Positions 58,793-64,000 of a stretch of 64,000 bases of DNA are shown here, one piece after another (the first letter of the stretch is position 1; every line of letters begins with the position of its first letter). The notes beneath the pieces were generated by a model. That model was not told the DNA's origin, did no database searches, and was given only the letters and a program-made list of their open reading frames with translations. The DNA comes from Gemmiger formicilis. Its GTDB lineage: Bacteria > Bacillota > Clostridia > Oscillospirales > Ruminococcaceae. The DNA is taken from assembly GCF_016900095.1 (NCBI RefSeq), contig NZ_JACJJP010000008.1:1-64000 (forward strand), given 5' to 3'. A program made the translations under genes and the position numbers.

Positions 58793-59935
58793 ATGATCCA
58801 TTTCTATTCTGCCGAATCGGTGACCGAAGGGCACCCCGATAAGCTCTGCGACCAGATCGCCGACGCAGTGCTGGACGGTTGCCTGACACTTGACCGCAAT
58901 GCTCGCGTGGCCTGTGAGGTCGCGGCCACAAAAGGGCACATCTTCCTGATGGGCGAGATCACGGCGAGCACCCGACCCGACGAAGCCGAGATCGCCCGCG
59001 AGGTACTGCGCCGTGTCGGTTACAACCCCAAAGATTACGAAATTCACACGCTGATCCACCCCCAAAGCCCCGACATCGAAGCCGCCGTCAATGACCCGCT
59101 GGATACTGGGGCCGACCCCGACGCCATCGGCGCGGGCGACCAGTGCGTGGTGGTGGGCTATGCCACCGACGAGACACCCGAAATGCTGCCGCTGCCGGTG
59201 GTGCTGGCGCATCGCCTGACCAGCCGGTTGACCTGGGCCTGCATCAACGATGAACAGAAGCGTTTCGGTCCCGATGGCAAGGCAATGGCGATTGTCGAGT
59301 ACGAGGATGACAGGCCTGTGCGGGTGGCGCGCATTGTGGTATCCTTCCAACACGCCCCCGAAGTGGACCCCACCGACCTCACCGAGCTTATCTGGCGGGA
59401 CGTCATTCTGTCCGCCCTCAAGGGAATGCCCTACGATGACAGCCTGGAACTGATCCTCAACCCGGGCGGCCATTTTGTGCTGGGCGGCCCGGATGCCGAC
59501 ACCGGCCTGACCGGCCGTAAGCTGGCGGTGGATGCCTACGGCCCCTTTGTGCCCACCGGCGGTGGGGCGTTCTCCGGCAAAGACCCCACCAAGCTCGATC
59601 GCAGCGGGGCGTACATGGCGCGGTGCGTGGCCAAAAACATCGTGGCCAGCGGCATCGCGCAGCAGTGCCAGGTCACGCTGACCTACGCCATCGGCATGGC
59701 GAAACCGCTGGCGGTGGAGGTGGACACCTTCGGCACCGGCCTGCTCTGCGAGGACGACTGCCTTGCGGTGGCGGTGCAAAGCGCGTTCGACCTGACCCCG
59801 GCCGGCATCATTACCGAGCTCGACCTGCAGCGGCCGATTTACGCCCGTACCGCGGTGGGCGGCCACTTTGGCCGCGAAGATTTCCCCTGGGAAAAGCTCG
59901 ACCGCACCGGCTTGCTGATGGCGACCATACGGTAA
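58793..59935 (+). CDS. metK: S-adenosylmethionine synthetase on a mobile element
   Basis: A 380-residue methionine adenosyltransferase. It has SAESVTEGHPDKLCDQIADAVLD, IGAGDQCVVVGYAT and GGGAFSGKDPTKLDRSGAYMAR, with the catalytic and metal residues intact; length is normal. It makes S-adenosylmethionine from methionine and ATP. The element also encodes a DNA methyltransferase and remnants of another, so it may secure the methyl donor for host-range modification. SD AAAGGAG precedes ATG 58793, and it is followed two bases after its stop by the primase-like gene. Confidence 0.95.
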   Translation: MIHFYSAESVTEGHPDKLCDQIADAVLDGCLTLDRNARVACEVAATKGHIFLMGEITASTRPDEAEIAREVLRRVGYNPKDYEIHTLIHPQSPDIEAAVNDPLDTGADPDAIGAGDQCVVVGYATDETPEMLPLPVVLAHRLTSRLTWACINDEQKRFGPDGKAMAIVEYEDDRPVRVARIVVSFQHAPEVDPTDLTELIWRDVILSALKGMPYDDSLELILNPGGHFVLGGPDADTGLTGRKLAVDAYGPFVPTGGGAFSGKDPTKLDRSGAYMARCVAKNIVASGIAQQCQVTLTYAIGMAKPLAVEVDTFGTGLLCEDDCLAVAVQSAFDLTPAGIITELDLQRPIYARTAVGGHFGREDFPWEKLDRTGLLMATIR

Positions 59936-59936
59936 T

Positions 59937-60929
59937 ATGCCCCGCGTCACCAAAGAACAGGTCGCCGCCGCACGGCGGATGACAGCCATCGAGTTCCTGC
60001 GCCGATACCGGGCAGACGACCTTGTCAAGAGCAGTGCCCGCGGCGAATATGAACTGAAAAGCCATGACAGCTTCAAGATCAACGGCGAGTCAAGCCTCTG
60101 GCACTGGAAAAGCCGGGGCATCGGCGGCAAGTCGGCGCTGGATTATCTCGTCCATGTGGAGGGCTGTTCCTTTGTGGAAGCGGTGCAGCTCCTTTGCGAT
60201 GAGCAGCCCAGCTTCATCCCGCAGCGCCATGAAGAAGTGGAACGCCAGCGTCCGCCGTTCAAGCTACCCGAAAAATCCCCGACCACCACGCGGGTGGAAG
60301 CCTACCTGCGCTGCCGGGGAATCTCGCCACAGGTGATACAGAAATGTATAGACGATGGCATTTTGTACGAGAGTCTGCCCTACCACAATTGTGTGTTTGT
60401 CGGGCGGGATGCAGACGGCACCCCCAGATACGCCGCCCTGCGGGGGACCTACACCTACGGGAAACAATTCAAGGCAGAATCCACCGGAAGTGACAAGCGG
60501 TTCGGCTTTTGCATCGCACCAACGGCAGAAAGCAGTGCGGTGGCTGTGTTTGAAGCCGCCATCGATGCCATGGCCGAAATGACGCTGGCCGGGGATGCGG
60601 CCGACAAATACCGTCTGTCTCTCGGCGGCATCTATGCGCCGGAGGAAGGCCGCGACATCCACCCGCCTGCAGCGCTGGAAGAATTTCTGCACCGTCACCC
60701 GCAGGTGAACCGCATCGAGTTCTGCCTCGACAACGACCCGCCCGGCCGTGCCGCCGCTGCAGCGTTGGCACGGCTCTACGGTGAGCGGTATCAGGTGGCC
60801 GTGCGTCTGCCACCGATCGAGGGCTTCGACTATGGTGATTTGGCGCAGGCGGCGATAGAATATCGTACAAAAGCCAAGGCCAAAAGCTGTGCAATACGCC
60901 AGAGTCAGAACAATTTCCCCACAAGGTAA
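59937..60929 (+). CDS. TOPRIM/DUF3991 primase-like protein
   Basis: A 330-residue protein with an N-terminal zinc-finger/DUF3991-like region (LVKSSARGEYELKSHDSFKINGESSLWHWKSRGIGGKSALDYLV) and a C-terminal TOPRIM fold: the conserved Glu in VFEAAIDAMA and the Asp pair in FCLDNDPPGRAAA. Such proteins are found on ICEs and plasmids and probably act as DNA primases in transfer replication. It starts one base after the metK stop. Confidence 0.85.
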   Translation: MPRVTKEQVAAARRMTAIEFLRRYRADDLVKSSARGEYELKSHDSFKINGESSLWHWKSRGIGGKSALDYLVHVEGCSFVEAVQLLCDEQPSFIPQRHEEVERQRPPFKLPEKSPTTTRVEAYLRCRGISPQVIQKCIDDGILYESLPYHNCVFVGRDADGTPRYAALRGTYTYGKQFKAESTGSDKRFGFCIAPTAESSAVAVFEAAIDAMAEMTLAGDAADKYRLSLGGIYAPEEGRDIHPPAALEEFLHRHPQVNRIEFCLDNDPPGRAAAAALARLYGERYQVAVRLPPIEGFDYGDLAQAAIEYRTKAKAKSCAIRQSQNNFPTR

Positions 60930-60948
60930 AGAACCCGAACCACACAGC

Positions 60949-61013
60949 GAACAGGCGCCCGCCTTATGCCAACCGTGCAACGATTGACTTGGCAGACGCC
61001 TGTTTTTCTTTGC
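60949..61013 (+). terminator. Terminator of the metK-primase transcript
   Basis: GAACAGGCG...CGCCTGTTTTT with an inner TGCCAA/TTGGCA arm. It ends 8 bases before the toxin stop. Confidence 0.7.
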
Positions 61014-61020
61014 TGCTGCG

Positions 61021-61329
61021 TCAGTGAAACAATTCCGGGTAGTTGCTGGACGCCCAGACGATGCGTTCGATCACGACCTGCTCGCCGTCGATCCGATAAA
61101 TCACGATGTGGTTGCCGTGTACGAGTTTGCGGAACCCCAGCGCGTTCAGATAGGCGTCCGGGTGTTCCTCTCCCATGCGGGGAAAGTCGGACAGCTTTTC
61201 GATGTGGTCCTGCAAATCGCCCACGGCCCGAAGCGCCGAATCTTCCCCGACCTTCTCGAAGTGGTAGTCCGCAATATCCAGCAGGTCTTGCAGCGCTTCT
61301 TTGGTGTAGATGAGCGGCGTTTTAGCCAT
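61021..61329 (-). CDS. ParE/RelE-type toxin
   Basis: A 102-residue RelE/ParE fold protein (IYTKEALQDLLDIADYHFEKVGEDSALRAVGDLQDHIEKLSDFPRMGEEHP, LVHGNHIVIYRIDGEQVVIERIVWA). The overlap of 8 bases with the antitoxin gene upstream is typical. ParE toxins poison gyrase, RelE toxins cut mRNA; the motif pattern (FPRMGEE, YRID...VIERIVWA) favours ParE-like. Stabilises the element. Confidence 0.9.
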   Translation of the reverse strand: MAKTPLIYTKEALQDLLDIADYHFEKVGEDSALRAVGDLQDHIEKLSDFPRMGEEHPDAYLNALGFRKLVHGNHIVIYRIDGEQVVIERIVWASSNYPELFH

Positions 61330-61633
61330 GTTTCTCCCTCCGCCGGTTCAGCAGGTGCTGCCGGACCGCGTCCCGCACCTGTTCGGAGGTATAGGTCGGC
61401 TCACCGGACAGGCGGCCCAGCTCTGCCTCCAGCACCAACGCGCGGTGGTCAAGTACGGCTTCGCGCCGGTCGAGTTCTTCCTCCCGGCGTGTAAAGGCGT
61501 CCAGATCCATCAGGACGGTGTCGCCTTCGCCGTTGCGGGTGATGTAGATCGGCTGCCCCGTTGTGCGGGAACGTGCAGCAAGTTCGTTGTACTCTGTCCG
61601 CAGCGCCGATGCGGGTCGAATATCCATAGCCAT
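61322..61633 (-). CDS. Phd/YefM-type antitoxin
   Basis: A 103-residue antitoxin with the YefM/Phd start (MDIRPASALRTEYNELAARSRTTGQPIYITRNGEGDTVLMDLDAF) followed by a charged helical C terminus that wraps the toxin. It probably represses its own promoter. Start at ATG 61633 or 61627. Confidence 0.9.
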   Translation of the reverse strand: MAMDIRPASALRTEYNELAARSRTTGQPIYITRNGEGDTVLMDLDAFTRREEELDRREAVLDHRALVLEAELGRLSGEPTYTSEQVRDAVRQHLLNRRREKHG

Positions 61634-61755
61634 CTGTGCGGCCCCCTTTCTTACCTACAGTATACCATAGTGACCAGCAAATAACAACCATATATGGAAT
61701 ATATTTGCTTGCCATCTTCGAACCCGATTCAAAATATAACGTGAGGTGATGTCAC

Positions 61756-62832
61756 TTGAATGAAGTAACTTTCAAACTATATTCTCCGCTGACCGCAGAA
61801 CTTCTGTCAGATGAGAATGAGATCTGGCTGGGCAATGCCCCCATCGAACTGCAGGGGTATGAAATGACCGATTATGCAGGAGCGATTGCGGCGCAGATCG
61901 TGGAGGAAGGCGCCAATATTGAGCAGTACATGGACGGGGAAGACAACCCCTACCTGGCAGCCCATGTCAAGAGCATCCGGCTTTCGGTCGAGGAACGGTA
62001 TGGTGAACTGTGTGGCTGTGCCACCGTGATCGTGGACGAAGACCTGACCGAACGTGGCTGGAATGACCTGCAGGACTACATTACCGGCCAGTATTCGGAC
62101 GGCTGGGGAGAGGGATTCGAGCAGCGCGATATCCAGGTGAAAGATGGTATCCTCAACGTCCACTTCTGGCAGGCGGATCACTTTGCCTTCACGGTGGAAC
62201 AGGTTGTGAATGCACCGCAGCAAACCAAGCCTTCTCCTTCCACAAAGAAGTACGAGATCACCGACACTGCCCATCCCGTCTACCCGGAACTACACCGCAT
62301 CCGCGCATTGCGGCAGGTGAGGGAGGATGTGCCGGTTGGTACGCTCGGCGGTTATGTGCAGAGCGAAGCCAACCTGTCGCAGGGCAACGACGACGCCTGG
62401 CTCTATGACGATTCTGTCAGCCGGGATGAGGCTTGTGTTTGCGATGATGCGCGGCTGTATGAGCAGGCGATGGTGCAGGACTTGGCATTGGCCCGTGGCA
62501 GTGTCATCATGTACGGCAACGCCATTGCCTGTGACAATGCGATCGTTACAGGTGGGCGTATCTGCAACGGTGCGCTCGTCTGCGGTAATGCCCGCGTCCG
62601 CGAAAATACCGTGACCCATATCGCGCCGGTAGTGGCCGGACACTGCGTGGTCATGGGCGACCTGGCGGGCAAGGTTGTGGTGTCTGGCAGTGGCAGCATT
62701 CTTCCGGGGCAAGTGGTGGACAATCCCACCCAGAACGTGGTCGCTATTGACGAACATGGTGCTGTCATCGTCCGGGAGCCCAATCTTGCCCCCGGCCGGG
62801 ACAGAAAGAACCGCAATACCCCTGAACGCTGA
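61756..62832 (+). CDS. Mobile-element protein with C-terminal beta-helix repeats
   Basis: A 358-residue protein from TTG 61756 (GAGG ahead). The first 165 residues are an unassigned acidic domain. From about 170 (YEITDTAHPVYPELHRIRALRQVREDVPVGTLGGYVQSEANLS) the sequence becomes short hexapeptide-like repeats with small residues at regular steps (DDAWLYDDSVSRDEACVCDDARLYEQA, NGALVCGNARVREN), a left-handed beta-helix. The H(R)IRAL..G.LGG block is common in phage- and ICE-encoded proteins of unknown function. Followed 10 bases later by the methyltransferase. Confidence 0.75.
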   Translation: MNEVTFKLYSPLTAELLSDENEIWLGNAPIELQGYEMTDYAGAIAAQIVEEGANIEQYMDGEDNPYLAAHVKSIRLSVEERYGELCGCATVIVDEDLTERGWNDLQDYITGQYSDGWGEGFEQRDIQVKDGILNVHFWQADHFAFTVEQVVNAPQQTKPSPSTKKYEITDTAHPVYPELHRIRALRQVREDVPVGTLGGYVQSEANLSQGNDDAWLYDDSVSRDEACVCDDARLYEQAMVQDLALARGSVIMYGNAIACDNAIVTGGRICNGALVCGNARVRENTVTHIAPVVAGHCVVMGDLAGKVVVSGSGSILPGQVVDNPTQNVVAIDEHGAVIVREPNLAPGRDRKNRNTPER

Positions 62833-62842
62833 GAAAGGAAGG

Positions 62843-63658
62843 ATGCCTTTGACCAAAACTCCCGAAACCAACATCATTTTTGACCCGAGCGCCAAATTTG
62901 AAATGCCCGAACACACCGGCGGCGACGGCTGGACGATTCTCCACGGCGACTGCCTGCGCCTGATGCGTCAGATGCAGGACGGCGTGTTCGATGCCGTCAT
63001 CACTGACCCGCCCTACGCCTCCGGCGGCAGCACGCCCGCCGAAAAGACCCGTTCGACCAACCAGAAATACAGCTCGATGTCCTCAGACAAAGCCCTGCCC
63101 GATTTTGCCGGCGATCAGATGGACCAGCGCAGCTGGACGAACTTCATGACCGACTGGCTCAATGAAGCCTACCGCCTGTGCAAACCCGGTGCGCCCATCT
63201 GCCTGTTCATCGACTGGAGGCAGTTGCCCTCCATGACGGATGCTTTGCAGCGTTCCGGCTGGATCTGGCGCGGCATTGCTGTGTGGGATAAGGTGACCTG
63301 CCGCCCGCAAAAGGGGCGCTTCCGCCAGCAGGCCGAATTCATCCTGTGGGGGTCCAAAGAAGGGATGCCCTTGCAGCGCAACGTCGGGTGTCTGCCCGGT
63401 GTGTTCCGGTATAGCAACCCGGCCAATGCCGGGCGCATCCATGTGACCGAGAAGTCCCTTCCCCTCATGCGGGACATCGTCCAGATCTGCGAGCCGGGCG
63501 GGCGTATCCTCGACCCGTTTGCCGGGGCAGGTACGACCATTCTGGCGGCGGTACGCGAGGGGTACGAGGCCGTGGGCATTGAGAAAACCGCCGTTTACTA
63601 CAAACTCGGCTCCGACCGGGTCAGATTTGCGTTGGCAGCAGGAGAGAAAACCAAATAA
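62843..63658 (+). CDS. N4/N6 DNA methyltransferase (D-class, DPPY)
   Basis: A 271-residue amino-methyltransferase of the N6_N4_Mtase family. The catalytic motif IV is DAVITDPPYASGG (about residue 50) and the SAM-binding motif I is RILDPFAGAGTTILAAVREGYEAVGIEK near the C terminus, so the order is beta-class. SD GGAAGG fits TTG 62849 slightly better than ATG 62843. No restriction enzyme is next to it, so it looks like an orphan methylase that protects the incoming element or controls gene expression. Confidence 0.92.
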   Translation: MPLTKTPETNIIFDPSAKFEMPEHTGGDGWTILHGDCLRLMRQMQDGVFDAVITDPPYASGGSTPAEKTRSTNQKYSSMSSDKALPDFAGDQMDQRSWTNFMTDWLNEAYRLCKPGAPICLFIDWRQLPSMTDALQRSGWIWRGIAVWDKVTCRPQKGRFRQQAEFILWGSKEGMPLQRNVGCLPGVFRYSNPANAGRIHVTEKSLPLMRDIVQICEPGGRILDPFAGAGTTILAAVREGYEAVGIEKTAVYYKLGSDRVRFALAAGEKTK

Positions 63659-63660
63659 AC

Positions 63661-63741
63661 CGAGGTGGATTCCAATAGGAATCCACCCACAGAAGCAAGC
63701 CGCGCGGGGGGGATTCCTATTGGAATCCTCCCCGCTATTTT
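63661..63741. repeat. Two nested palindromic hairpins, mutually inverted
   Basis: GGATTCCAATAGGAATCC (63667-63684) and GGATTCCTATTGGAATCC (63711-63728) are each palindromic, and are exact reverse complements of each other. They form two stem-loops (10 and about 12 bp with GC-rich bases) or one long cruciform. They lie between the methyltransferase gene and the next. Confidence 0.75.
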
Positions 63742-63769
63742 ATGTGAAATTGGAAAGGAGACAACCGAT

Positions 63770-64000
63770 ATGAGACGACCTTGGGCCTTTATCTGTGCCG
63801 CAGCCACCACCAAATCCGAGACATTGCGCCGCTATTGCCGTGAACTCTACGAGCTCGGCTATGTGCCCATCTGCCCGCCGCTGCAGGACGGGCAGTATCT
63901 GGTGCTGGCCGATCCTGCCGAACGGGCTGATTACAACGAGATCGTGCGGGAAAAGATTTTGCGCAGCGCACTGCTGGTCTTCTGCGGCCGCAGAAGCGAT
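63770..64000 (+). CDS. Partial gene, DUF4406/nucleoside deoxyribosyltransferase-like
   Basis: ATG 63770 (GGAG at 9 bases) opens a frame of 77 codons that runs off the window: RPWAFICAAATTKSETLRRYCRELYELGYVPICPPLQ... The pattern (I.....S.....RYCREL...GY.PICPP) resembles small element-encoded proteins related to nucleoside 2-deoxyribosyltransferases (DUF4406/DUF7768). The remaining part is outside. Confidence 0.65.
   Translation, partial: MRRPWAFICAAATTKSETLRRYCRELYELGYVPICPPLQDGQYLVLADPAERADYNEIVREKILRSALLVFCGRRSD

Overview
The window is about 60% G+C and carries Firmicutes-type genes throughout: a lipoprotein-dependent Ugp-like ABC transporter, a PPi-type phosphofructokinase, a CpsB/LytR/CpsC/CpsD capsule set, a bile salt hydrolase, BioY, and a Firmicutes-style integrative element. 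Together with the anaerobic sulfatase maturase, this suggests the chromosome of an anaerobic gut member of the Clostridia, most likely an Oscillospiraceae/Ruminococcaceae relative of Faecalibacterium, Gemmiger or Subdoligranulum. The taxon is an inference; the window holds no rRNA.

Layout. 1-87: one end of an IS3-like element. 0.1-6.2 kb (minus strand): a glycerophosphodiester/glycerol-3-phosphate uptake and breakdown operon (ATPase, two permeases, lipoprotein, GlpQ, HAD phosphatase). 6.6-8.0 kb: tRNA-Val and PPi-phosphofructokinase. 8.4-11.7 kb: an MBOAT/SGNH O-acylation pair and a YhfC-type membrane protease. 11.9 kb: tRNA-Lys with a near-consensus promoter. 12.4-22 kb: an AT-richer polysaccharide locus (nucleotidyltransferase; phosphatase CpsB, LCP ligase, CpsC, tyrosine kinase CpsD, an exported coiled-coil protein, a priming sugar transferase, and an unusual membrane/Rossmann-GT26 fusion), interrupted by a decayed transposase. 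22.5-30 kb: a frameshifted aldo/keto reductase, anaerobic sulfatase maturase with a LysR regulator, a split chromate transporter, an unknown membrane protein and CstA. 30-34.6 kb: a CydDC-like ABC exporter operon behind a promoter with two palindromic operators. 34.7-41 kb: bile salt hydrolase, UppS, RuvX, BioY and a KDG/KDPG module divergent from its probable IclR regulator, with two matching operators. 41-47 kb: a glycosyltransferase/esterase/acyltransferase/DUF6320 operon, an MFS exporter with an ArsR-like regulator, and initiator tRNA-fMet.

47.3-64 kb is one side of an integrative-conjugative or plasmid-like element: ParM-like ATPase with a small partner, a DUF6017 replication-type protein, an RHH-like protein with an acidic tail cut by an amber codon, remnants of a C5 cytosine methyltransferase, an amidoligase plus gamma-glutamylcyclotransferase pair, a 1,818-residue thioester/Cna-B adhesin with a VPQTG anchor, a DUF3846 protein, a second-copy-type S-adenosylmethionine synthetase, a TOPRIM primase-like protein, a ParE/Phd toxin-antitoxin pair, a beta-helix protein, an N4/N6 DNA methyltransferase and a protein running off the end. 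Several terminator-like hairpins lie directly in front of these genes.

The most distinctive items are the amidoligase-cyclotransferase pair next to the thioester adhesin, the palindromic operators at the CydDC-like operon, the KdgR-like operators, the membrane-GT26 fusion, and the two degraded loci in the mobile element (methyltransferase remnant and amber-interrupted tail).
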